Assembly (NCBI GenBank): GCA_041655595.1
Contig: JBBAFB010000004.1
Location: 1-42,359 of the forward strand
From: JBBAFB01 sp041655595
GTDB lineage: Bacteria > Bacillota > DULZ01
Reading direction: 5' to 3'
DNA length: 42,359 nt
The translations under genes were made by a program, and so were the position numbers. Below are positions 34,658-41,689 of this stretch, one piece after another (position 1 is the first letter of the stretch; the number at the start of each line of letters is the position of its first letter). The notes beneath the pieces were generated by a model. The model saw only the letters and a program-made list of their open reading frames with translations, was not told the DNA's origin and made no database searches.

Positions 34658-35143
34658 TTACAAAATGGAACCCGAAACCCGCTCCTGCTGATCGCCACAC
34701 TCCTTAACCCTCCAAAATTTAGCGTAAATTCCCATTCCAACAATTGCTCCGACACTATCAATTATTACATCCTTAACCTGCCCACCCCGGCCCGGCACAA
34801 AAACTTGATGGATTTCATCGCTAATTGCATACAACACACAAATGAGTAGGGCTAATCCAAGACTTTTAAACTTTTCTAGACCACTATTTTTAAACCCGTT
34901 CAGCACCAGAATCCCCAGCACAAAATATACAAGAAAGTGGGCATTCTTTCTTATTACATGGTTGAACTTTGCCTTATCTATTTTCATACTGGGAACAACC
35001 TTTTCCACCACTTCTAGTATTTTTTCGGTTATTCCTGTGCTCATTTCATTGGATTCAACCGCCGGTTTAGCGGAAAAATTAAAAATCACCGCCATCCAGA
35101 TGATAACCAGTAACCAGGAAAATCGCTTTTTAAAACCCTCCAT
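34658..35143 (-). CDS. VanZ-family membrane protein
   Basis: 161 residues with four membrane helices. The family signature is clear: RKNAHFLVYFVLGIL, then YAISDEIHQVFVPGRGG followed by VKDVIIDSVGAIVG. VanZ proteins give low-level teicoplanin resistance in some hosts, but most homologues in Clostridia have no tested role. No van genes are nearby, so I would not call this a resistance gene. The last ~15 residues (KECGDQQERVSGSIL) extend into sequence next to the palindromic element, so the C-terminus may have been lengthened by it. Confidence 0.88.
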   Translation of the reverse strand: MEGFKKRFSWLLVIIWMAVIFNFSAKPAVESNEMSTGITEKILEVVEKVVPSMKIDKAKFNHVIRKNAHFLVYFVLGILVLNGFKNSGLEKFKSLGLALLICVLYAISDEIHQVFVPGRGGQVKDVIIDSVGAIVGMGIYAKFWRVKECGDQQERVSGSIL

Positions 35144-35349
35144 CTAATAACCACCTTAAGCCGTTGCTGTTTTGCTTCATTATATCATTATTTCTTTTTA
35201 TTATATAATTTTTACATGCCATGTAAGGGTTACAAAACTACGGGGCCTATTTGCCGGTTTACAGCCAATTATAGGTTGTTCTTTTGCCAAATTAATGCTA
35301 CTATAAAAGAAAAGTTAATTTCACTTTTCAAGTAAGGGAGATGAACTTA

Positions 35350-35739
35350 ATGGATAAGTTAGATATTGTTTTGACAGAGTTAAAAAAGGCAAATGAAAGA
35401 CTTACCGCTGTGGAAGCTGCCATGGCTACTAAAAGTGATATCACTTCTATTGAAGCTAAAATGACTACTAAGGATGATATCACTTCCATTGAAGCTAAAA
35501 TGGCTACCAAAGATGATATCACTTCCATTGAAGCTAAAATGGCTACCAAAGATGATATCACTTCTATTGAAGCTAAAATGGCTACCAAGAAAGATGTAGA
35601 AGAAATACCCTATATAGCTCAAGCTGTATTAGAAATAAATAATGATGTAAAACGATTAGTGGAAAACCAGGCCTCCATTTTTGAATTGCTGGGCGAACAT
35701 GAAGTGGCAATTCGTTCACTCCGTCGCAGACCGGTTTGA
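35350..35739 (+). CDS. Coiled-coil protein with 13-residue tandem repeats
   Basis: 129 residues, no family recognised. A helical start (LDIVLTELKKANERLTAVEA) leads into four full 13-residue units of the type MATKDDITSIEAK and a partial fifth, then a helical end (AVLEINNDVKRLVENQASIFELLG). Thirteen-residue units with I and M spacing fit a coiled coil or a trimeric stalk. At the DNA level the units are 39 bases and nearly identical. I took the ATG at 35350, nine bases from AGGGAG; a second ATG touches that site. No signal peptide is seen, so it is probably cytoplasmic. Possible regulatory or scaffold role, not known. Confidence 0.65.
   Translation: MDKLDIVLTELKKANERLTAVEAAMATKSDITSIEAKMTTKDDITSIEAKMATKDDITSIEAKMATKDDITSIEAKMATKKDVEEIPYIAQAVLEINNDVKRLVENQASIFELLGEHEVAIRSLRRRPV
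35422..35590 (+). repeat. 39-bp tandem repeats inside the coiled-coil gene
   Basis: Four complete 39-base units at 35422, 35461, 35500 and 35539 and a partial fifth from 35578. Units three and four differ at only one or two bases, so copy number can change by slippage in steps of 13 residues without breaking the frame. Confidence 0.92.
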
Positions 35740-35749
35740 ATGCACAAAC

Positions 35750-35774
35750 AGTATGGGGATGCAATCCCCATACT
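35750..35774. terminator. Strong hairpin between convergent genes
   Basis: Perfect 11-base arms AGTATGGGGAT and ATCCCCATACT with a three-base loop GCA, between the coiled-coil gene (plus) and the amidase gene (minus). No T run on either side, so it is a plausible but atypical two-way stop or a message-end stabiliser. Confidence 0.55.
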
Positions 35775-35799
35775 ACCACTACCCTTACCGCTGATTTAA

Positions 35800-36522
35800 C
35801 TAGCCAACGTAAACTGTTTTTGCACCTTCCTCCCAACGAACCCCTATGCCGAGTTCCTCTAAAATACGCACATGAACATAGGTTTTGCCCTCTATCAGTA
35901 TACCTTGATATTGCCGGCCTTTAATAATTACATTAATGGTTTCCCCAATTCCTTGCCCCTGGCATTCCCTATGGGGAAAATCAAAATATTGGCTGATACC
36001 CCTCACAATTGCGGTTGCAAGCAAAATTTGAAAATCCGGCTCCTTTAATTGCGCTTCCTGCAACGGGTTGGAGATAAAACCCATCTCCAACAAAACTGCC
36101 GGAGCCTTGGTTTCTCTTAGCATATGCAGATTTTTTTCAATCACCCCATGAGGGGCCGCCGGTTTCGGCCAACCGGTAACTGTCATCAGTTCCTCTTGCA
36201 ATAACCTGGCTGCTCTTTCCGCATCCCCTCCCGAGGCTAAAATAAAATTAGCCACATAATTGGCCTGATGATTTAGAGAACTATTAACATGAATTGAGAT
36301 TACCAAATCCACCCGAGCCAAGTTCAACCTGCTGCTCCGATCAGCCAAGGTCACCTGTTCATCTTTATCCCTGGTTAGTACTATCGCCAAGCCCTGTTCC
36401 TGCAAAAGCCGAGCAACTAGGAGTCCCACGGACATATTTATATCCTTTTCTTGCAACCCTGTCGGGCCAATGGCACCGGGATCACTCCCGCCATGGCCAG
36501 GATCAATTCCTACTTTAAACAT
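35800..36522 (-). CDS. N-acetylmuramoyl-L-alanine amidase (amidase_3) with stalk domain
   Basis: 240-residue zinc peptidoglycan amidase cutting the bond between MurNAc and the stem peptide. Zinc ligands and catalytic residues are His10 (GIDPGHGG), Glu25, His78 (SIHVNSS) and Glu146 (LLEMGFISN). After about residue 180 comes a short copper amine oxidase N-like stalk domain (INVIIKGRQYQGILIEGKTYVHVRILEELG). No signal peptide is present at the chosen ATG (36522, GAGGTG six bases upstream), so export may be phage-endolysin-like or non-classical. Its promoter carries a perfect LexA box (36544-36572), suggesting induction by DNA damage and a role in lysis or spore/cell wall turnover. Confidence 0.9.
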   Translation of the reverse strand: MFKVGIDPGHGGSDPGAIGPTGLQEKDINMSVGLLVARLLQEQGLAIVLTRDKDEQVTLADRSSRLNLARVDLVISIHVNSSLNHQANYVANFILASGGDAERAARLLQEELMTVTGWPKPAAPHGVIEKNLHMLRETKAPAVLLEMGFISNPLQEAQLKEPDFQILLATAIVRGISQYFDFPHRECQGQGIGETINVIIKGRQYQGILIEGKTYVHVRILEELGIGVRWEEGAKTVYVG

Positions 36523-36543
36523 TTTCAACACCTCGACAGGTTA

Positions 36544-36572
36544 ATAATATATGGAACATATGTTCGTGTCAA
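36544..36572 (-). promoter_or_regulatory. Promoter with perfect LexA box in the spacer (amidase)
   Basis: Minus strand TTGACA (36567-36572), 17-base spacer, TATTAT (36544-36549). The spacer contains CGAACATATGTTCC (36553-36566), a full match to the Firmicutes LexA box CGAACRNRYGTTYC. The same layout is found upstream of the comK-like gene. Confidence 0.82.
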
Positions 36573-36655
36573 GGATGATTAAAACCTGTTTTTTTGCAGG
36601 AAAAACGGCCTTTTTCTAGAATAAAAAAGACATAAAGCATAGGGAGATGAATTAT

Positions 36656-37288
36656 TTGAAAATTATTGCGATTAATGGAAGCCCCAGAAAAGGAAAAAAC
36701 ACTGCGATTATGCTGCAAGAGGCCTTAAATGCCGCCGAAAACCTAGGTGCAGCAACCCAATTACTAGAGTTATCTGATTACAAACTGAACTACTGCACAG
36801 GCTGCAATAGTTGCCTAAGACACAATACCTGTTCCCAAACCGATGATGACAACCAGCTTATCCATGAAAAGCTGCTGGCCGCCGATGGTATTTTATTAGG
36901 TTCACCTTGTTATTTTGGCAATGTCAGCGCTTTAATGAAAAATTTTATAGATAGGAGTCGCCCGCTACATATGGTTGCCTCCGCTTTAAAAGGAAAGGTC
37001 GGAGGGGCCCTAACCCATGCGGGCCTGAGAAACGGAGGCCAAGAATATACCCTGGAAATCCTGCAAAGATATCTAATCAGCCAAGGACTGATCCTGGCCG
37101 ATGGTTTTGAACCCTTTTCCGGGGAGAATCGTTTTTTAGCCACCACCGGGGTAATGGGAACTATGTATAAGGGAATAGAGGAAGGCAAAATAAAATACTA
37201 CCGCTCCGTAACTGAGGACACCATTGCCATGAGTTCCTGCAGATTATTAGGGGAAAATATGGTCCGTTTGATTGAAAAATTATCCTAA
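36656..37288 (+). CDS. Iron-sulfur flavoprotein / NADPH-dependent FMN reductase family
   Basis: 210-residue flavodoxin-fold protein. N-terminus MKIIAINGSPRKGKNT is the phosphate loop for FMN. Cysteines 47, 50, 53 and 59 (CTGCNSCLRHNTC) match the compact Cys motif of the Isf family, which binds a 4Fe-4S cluster and moves electrons in anaerobes. Next LGSPCYFGNVSALMKNFIDR is the flavodoxin-like FMN site. I chose the TTG at 36656, nine bases from AGGGAG; an ATG at 36647 touches it. Divergent from the amidase and convergent with the LpdD-like gene. Its electron partners are unknown. Confidence 0.87.
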   Translation: MKIIAINGSPRKGKNTAIMLQEALNAAENLGAATQLLELSDYKLNYCTGCNSCLRHNTCSQTDDDNQLIHEKLLAADGILLGSPCYFGNVSALMKNFIDRSRPLHMVASALKGKVGGALTHAGLRNGGQEYTLEILQRYLISQGLILADGFEPFSGENRFLATTGVMGTMYKGIEEGKIKYYRSVTEDTIAMSSCRLLGENMVRLIEKLS

Positions 37289-37384
37289 AGGCGGACCAAG
37301 TTGAAATACTTTCTTGCCAAGATAGCTGTTCCATCAGTGAATTGTCTAGGATCTACTACACCAAAGTCCCTTTTTTATACCCCT

Positions 37385-37420
37385 AAATACATGCTTTTGC
37401 TGAGACAAGAGCGTGTATTT
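37385..37420. terminator. Possible terminator hairpin between convergent genes
   Basis: Arms AAATACATGC and GCGTGTATTT (one G-T pair) with a 16-base loop, followed on the plus strand by ATAATTATTT. Located between the flavoprotein gene and the end of the UbiD/AcnX operon, it may stop transcripts from both sides. The 165-base gap holds nothing else recognisable. Confidence 0.4.
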
Positions 37421-37452
37421 ATAATTATTTCATGGAAAAAGGATAAAAAATA

Positions 37453-37845
37453 CTATCCGGAAATAATTCCGTCTAACAATTCTTCAACCTTAACAAGGCA
37501 TTTGCTAAAATTCAGTACCAGATGTTCGATATCTTCGGCAACTGCGTTATCAACATGTAGCCCTACAATTACATTTACAATACAGGAATATCTTGTCGCC
37601 AACCTTAAGGCAGCCTCCCGTGCTAAACAATCGTCCTTATGTCCGCTGACACACAATACGCTGGCTGAAGCGGACACCCTACTCCCATCAAGAAGGCTAG
37701 CCCTCGGTTCCGCAAGGGCACTGGCACCTATATGGTGTATTTCCCCGCCCCCAAAAACAACTACTAGATCTTTGCCTGTTTGAAGCACACTGGCATTTAC
37801 CTTAAACGGATCTGTACCGGCAGAAATTTTGAATTCAGTCATCAT
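37453..37845 (-). CDS. LpdD-like prenylated flavin chaperone (amino-acid-synthesis-like fold)
   Basis: 130-residue protein resembling LpdD, the small subunit-like partner in gallate decarboxylase clusters (lpdB, lpdC, lpdD), thought to help deliver or handle prenylated FMN. Visible features are VVVFGGGEIHHIGASALAEP and the VLCVSGHKDDCLAREAA block, then VNVIVGLHVDNA, typical of this small family. The ATG at 37845 lies eight bases past GGAGTGG and overlaps the end of ubiX by 11 bases (a second ATG follows at 37842). Last gene of the operon. Its presence supports that the UbiD enzyme here uses prFMN. I am confident of the family, less of the exact role. Confidence 0.75.
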   Translation of the reverse strand: MMTEFKISAGTDPFKVNASVLQTGKDLVVVFGGGEIHHIGASALAEPRASLLDGSRVSASASVLCVSGHKDDCLAREAALRLATRYSCIVNVIVGLHVDNAVAEDIEHLVLNFSKCLVKVEELLDGIISG

Positions 37846-38407
37846 TACTGTTTCCACTCCACGGTAGAAATTTATCATAGCGCCAGCCAAATTGCATAAA
37901 AATCTTTCCGATAAGATGATCAATCTGGTTATCCAATGTTTTTGAATCGTTGTAAAAGGTTAGCATTGGCGGCACTAAGGTACACCCAAAGCTTGCTGCC
38001 TTAGACATGTTATGCAAATGAATTTTCCCTAATGGTGTTTCCCTCGGCACCAAAACAACCTTTCTGTTTTCTTTTAGACACACATCCGCTGCCCTAGCCA
38101 TTAAATTTGAGGAATAACCCGTTGCTATGGCAGATAGGGTTTTCATGCTACAGGGGATTATAATCATACCATCTGTTACAAACGAACCGCTGGAAATCCT
38201 AGCAGCCAAGTCGTTTTCGTCGTAATAAAAGTCTGCCAACGACTGAACTTCTACCAGGTTTAAATCGGTTTCTATTTTAAAGTTCGCTTTTCCGGCGTTG
38301 GATATAATCATATGAACTTCACACTTTGGAATGCTTTTTAAAGCCAACAGCATTTTGTATCCCATAATAACCCCACTTGCCCCGGATATTCCAAGAACAA
38401 TTCTCAT
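37835..38407 (-). CDS. ubiX: UbiX-type flavin prenyltransferase
   Basis: 190-residue enzyme that joins a dimethylallyl group to FMN, making the prFMN cofactor needed by UbiD. N-terminus RIVLGISGASGVIMGYK is the FMN-binding start, IIPCSMKTLSAIATGYSSNL the dimethylallyl-phosphate site and LVPRETPLGKIHLHNM the conserved family motif. Ribosome binding site AGGAGGT is four to five bases from the ATG. It is 129 bases downstream of the permease gene and overlaps the LpdD-like gene. Very short unrelated GGCCGCC/GGCGG arms sit in the gap; no other signal was seen there. Confidence 0.93.
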   Translation of the reverse strand: MRIVLGISGASGVIMGYKMLLALKSIPKCEVHMIISNAGKANFKIETDLNLVEVQSLADFYYDENDLAARISSGSFVTDGMIIIPCSMKTLSAIATGYSSNLMARAADVCLKENRKVVLVPRETPLGKIHLHNMSKAASFGCTLVPPMLTFYNDSKTLDNQIDHLIGKIFMQFGWRYDKFLPWSGNSNDD

Positions 38408-38536
38408 TGTAACCTCCTAAAATTAAATATGATAAATTGAAAAAACAACCCCGAAATTGTATCATCTGCTGCCTTTTTGGCCGCCAAGAAAATATTTTAT
38501 AATAGGCGGTTATTTAGCTAAACCAGATAACCTTCA

Positions 38537-39769
38537 TCAATCTAAATAAAAAGAACCCACAAAATAAATCGCCAGTATCATAGCAAAAGCGCTGGGCAGA
38601 GAGCGAGCGATCCTTTTGAAAACATTATTAGGATTTGCATTAAAGTAATCCGCCGTTAGTAGCACTGATGCGTTAACAGGCGACAGCATAACTCCTATTT
38701 TGCCAAAGGAATACACAACCGCAACAAAAAAAATGTTTAGATTATTGGCAATAATCATTGGCGCAAACAAAGAAAAACTAATTGCTGCAGCCCCGGCATA
38801 AGCACCGGTAATTAGACCAATCAACAAAGGCATTACAAAAAATAACATTTCCGGCGGCCAACTAGTTGTATTCCACCAAGAGCTGATGCTTTCCATAGTT
38901 GCAGTTTCCTCAATGGCAGTCTTAAACAACATCATTGACAGTATTAGAAACAGCATTTTAGGAGAAAAACCTTTTTTGATCATTAAAATGAGAGGTTTTA
39001 GGCGAATTTTTTCTTGCAATACCACCATAAAAATAGTTACGATAACAGTTATATATAACTTAATATCGAATAACAGGGTTAAAATAAAGATAACTAGTAA
39101 AAAATCGCTTTTCCAAAGTAAGGCCAGAATATTTTTTAAAACGGAAGCCTTATCCCCAGAAATGATCTCAGAGTTAGATCCCTTCCTGCGGACAAACCGC
39201 AACTCTCGCAGGTACCCAGAAACATACATTATAATCGTAACAGGTAGTTGAGCTAAAAAAAGATATAACGGGTTGACCTTAACCAAGCTGATAGTAATAA
39301 TAAAAGAAAAAGAAATGGGACACGAAAATTGAATAGCTGCCCTGAACCAATAATTAACATATGATTTGAGGCCGGCCATAACGGATTCCCCGGCTGCTTT
39401 TTCGATCAAAGGAGCAGAAAGCATGACTATGCCAGGACCGGGAATCAGCCCAATAATTGAGGGAATCATCATTAGTTGAATCTTTAAGCTTGAAATTAGC
39501 TCATGTAAAGCTCTAATTAGCTTTTGTAGTTTCTTCGTCTGCTCAAGAATATATCCCAGTATCTGAATCAAAGAAACGGAGGCCACCAATTCAAGGGTAC
39601 CAACATCGGTGATAGTTCTAATTATAATTTGGGGAATGCTTGTCAATTTCAAGCTCATAGTCGCCAATACTAAAGTTCCTACCCCCAAATTAACAGCCAA
39701 GGGGAATCCCTTTTTATTCAAATAAACAATTACTCCCATAATAAACAAAACGATCAGGAAACTAATCAA
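38537..39769 (-). CDS. DUF401 integral membrane protein (ion transporter-like permease)
   Basis: 410 residues, about eleven membrane helices, similar in length and layout to DUF401 proteins, which belong to the ion-transporter superfamily of carboxylate carriers. The stretch PSIIGLIPGPGIVMLSAPLIEKAA and the second-half GLITGAYAGAAAISFSLFAPMI show two GxxxGP-type re-entrant loops typical of this superfamily. Start is TTG with AAGGGGG seven bases upstream, 27 bases after ubiD. In an operon with a dehydratase and a decarboxylase it is the likely importer of the pathway's acid substrate, or exporter of its product. The direction of transport is inferred. Confidence 0.8.
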   Translation of the reverse strand: MISFLIVLFIMGVIVYLNKKGFPLAVNLGVGTLVLATMSLKLTSIPQIIIRTITDVGTLELVASVSLIQILGYILEQTKKLQKLIRALHELISSLKIQLMMIPSIIGLIPGPGIVMLSAPLIEKAAGESVMAGLKSYVNYWFRAAIQFSCPISFSFIITISLVKVNPLYLFLAQLPVTIIMYVSGYLRELRFVRRKGSNSEIISGDKASVLKNILALLWKSDFLLVIFILTLLFDIKLYITVIVTIFMVVLQEKIRLKPLILMIKKGFSPKMLFLILSMMLFKTAIEETATMESISSWWNTTSWPPEMLFFVMPLLIGLITGAYAGAAAISFSLFAPMIIANNLNIFFVAVVYSFGKIGVMLSPVNASVLLTADYFNANPNNVFKRIARSLPSAFAMILAIYFVGSFYLD

Positions 39770-39795
39770 ATGATGTCCCCCTTCGCAAAAGGGTG

Positions 39796-41217
39796 TTATA
39801 GATAATCCTCCACCTTTATTGCATTCAAGATATCTAAATCAACCTCACAAACTTCTGAAAATGGTTCTCCGAATGGTTTAGTCGCATCAATGCCTACACG
39901 TGTCACAATAGATTTTTTGTCCTCAATACTAGTGGTCGGATCAAGACTGGCACCCATGCAGCCCCTAATTTGGAAAACATCCTTTTCCGCCCAGACTCTT
40001 GTGCTTACGGCCCACAAAACTTCTTTATCGTTAAAAATATCAATATCCGTATCTACTGCGATAGCGTATTTAATGTGCCAATCACTAATAAAAGCCGCCA
40101 ATATCGCATCCTTGGCCTCACCGGCAACACGTTGATCCAAAGATAGGTAACAAAGGTAACGACACACACCTGCGGGGGTTAAATGAACGGCCTTAAGCCC
40201 CGGGCAAGTAGCCTTCGCTTTTTCATAGATTACGGCCTCCTTGGGAATAGCTCCGATTAAACCATGTTCTGTATGTCCGATCCAACATGACTGGTAGTAG
40301 GCATCCTTGCGGTGTGTAATGGCAGTAATTTTGGCCAAAGGATCATAGCGCTTATCCACCTTTCCACCACGAATTGTTTTATAATAACGGGTGTGTTCCC
40401 CTATTGGTCCTTCCTCTGCCATCCGATCGGGGAAGATATATCCCTCAATGATTATTTCCGCATCAGCGGGAACCATTAGGTCGGAACCATAGGTAACCGA
40501 AGGAACTAATCTCAAAGGTTCCTGCATAGCGGCCCCAACTATTTCAAATTCATTACGCCCGTAAGGTCCTTCCCATAGACTTCCCAGGTAAAAAGATGGG
40601 TGATGCCCCACAGCTATGGCAAAGGGAGTTGGTTTTCCGGCATCCTTATATTTTTTAATATTCATGCCTGTATGATGATGAGGTTCGGCATGAACCGTAA
40701 TCGTGTTGCAACTTTTGACCATGCACCTTATCATCGCCAAATTATATGCTCCTGTTTCCATATCTTTAGTAATCATAGAGCCCCCAAGGATGTAAGGTCC
40801 TCCATCCTTGGCATGGTGAATGGGTATTGGAAGCTCCTCCAAGTTTACCTTATCTCCCTGTTTTATAACCTGCTGAACAGGTGCATTAACAATCTCCTCC
40901 GGCTGGAAAAGTCTCTTGTACCGATTATATAAAGATAACGATAATTCCATTTTGTCTTGATTGGGTTCCAGGCCTAATGCCAACGCCAATTTGCATCTTG
41001 TCGCAAAAACGTTAAATATCAATGGCATCTCGGCTCTTGACCCATTAATGGCTTTAGGATTTTTAAAGACAACCATTGGTAGCTTGTCTTGCAACTCCAG
41101 TTTTCTGCAAACGGCAGTTGCTTCTAGATTAGAGTCCACCTCTTTGTTTAGATATAACAACTCACTAGGGGCTGATTTCTCCAATTGACGGATGTAACTC
41201 CTAAGATCCTTTGGCAA
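39796..41217 (-). CDS. UbiD-family prFMN-dependent decarboxylase
   Basis: 473-residue decarboxylase using prenylated FMN. The catalytic Glu-Arg-Glu set is visible as Arg164 (NLAMIRCM), Glu269 and Glu274 (MAEEGPIGEHTRYY), matching the five-residue spacing known in Fdc1. HHAKDGGPYILGG and PYGRNEFEIVGA are also family blocks. The family removes CO2 from unsaturated or aromatic acids. Relatives include gallate decarboxylase, ferulate decarboxylase and the archaeal anhydromevalonate phosphate decarboxylase; I cannot tell the substrate from sequence alone. Its start is a TTG with GGAGGT eight bases upstream, 49 bases after the AcnX small subunit. Confidence 0.92.
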   Translation of the reverse strand: MPKDLRSYIRQLEKSAPSELLYLNKEVDSNLEATAVCRKLELQDKLPMVVFKNPKAINGSRAEMPLIFNVFATRCKLALALGLEPNQDKMELSLSLYNRYKRLFQPEEIVNAPVQQVIKQGDKVNLEELPIPIHHAKDGGPYILGGSMITKDMETGAYNLAMIRCMVKSCNTITVHAEPHHHTGMNIKKYKDAGKPTPFAIAVGHHPSFYLGSLWEGPYGRNEFEIVGAAMQEPLRLVPSVTYGSDLMVPADAEIIIEGYIFPDRMAEEGPIGEHTRYYKTIRGGKVDKRYDPLAKITAITHRKDAYYQSCWIGHTEHGLIGAIPKEAVIYEKAKATCPGLKAVHLTPAGVCRYLCYLSLDQRVAGEAKDAILAAFISDWHIKYAIAVDTDIDIFNDKEVLWAVSTRVWAEKDVFQIRGCMGASLDPTTSIEDKKSIVTRVGIDATKPFGEPFSEVCEVDLDILNAIKVEDYL

Positions 41218-41266
41218 TGATATTTACCTCCTTATTAAATAGTAAGAGATTTTTACATCAAAGCTA

Positions 41267-41689
41267 TTATTTGAACGACCTTGCAAAAACGGTAATAATA
41301 CCCTTATCACCATTTACCTCCACAATGTCATCATCGCGGATAAATTCCAATAAATTTTTCTCAGGCTCTACTATCATGGGAATCTTTGCTATAATACAAC
41401 CAATTACAGTTACGGAGTCGGCCTTTAAATTAATAATTGCCTTTGGGCCGTTACCATTGCTTACCGTTTCATAAATTAGATAGGAGCCTCCCGTGGAACC
41501 CCTGCCTATGGGGAAGATCAAAATTTTTCCGGCTATTGATTTCCCTTCCAGGAAATGCCCTTTTTCAGTTACAACACCGGTGTTAACATCCACCCCACCA
41601 AGGAAACAGATCGGTTCTTGGGAAACCAATACCTCCCCTCTTGCTACGCCTCCAACAACCTTTCGGCCTTTAATAACCATGTTCTTCAT
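41267..41689 (-). CDS. Aconitase X small subunit (DUF126 swivel domain)
   Basis: 140-residue swivel domain that closes over the active site of the AcnX large subunit. The family pattern is complete: KGRKVVGGVARGEVLVSQ, FLGGVDVNTGV, IFPIGRGSTGGSYLIYE with the presumed catalytic Ser, and GCIIAKIPMIV. In many organisms it is fused to the large subunit; here it is separate. Its ATG overlaps the large-subunit stop (ATGA) with GGAG seven bases upstream. Together the pair forms a dehydratase; known relatives act on phosphomevalonate (archaea) or on cis-3-hydroxyproline (bacteria). Confidence 0.93.
   Translation of the reverse strand: MKNMVIKGRKVVGGVARGEVLVSQEPICFLGGVDVNTGVVTEKGHFLEGKSIAGKILIFPIGRGSTGGSYLIYETVSNGNGPKAIINLKADSVTVIGCIIAKIPMIVEPEKNLLEFIRDDDIVEVNGDKGIITVFARSFK

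Noticed and set aside
34658..35143. Glycopeptide resistance gene
   Set aside because: VanZ-family membership alone is not evidence of resistance; no vanH, vanA or vanX genes are nearby.
35328..35622. Two open frames on the minus strand through the 39-bp repeats
   Set aside because: They are open only because the repeat length is a multiple of three; the products are repetitive, without a ribosome binding site or plausible fold.
37301..37783. Plus-strand open frame of 160 codons
   Set aside because: It overlaps the LpdD-like gene on the other strand, has Ser/Thr/Leu-rich shadow composition and no convincing ribosome binding site.
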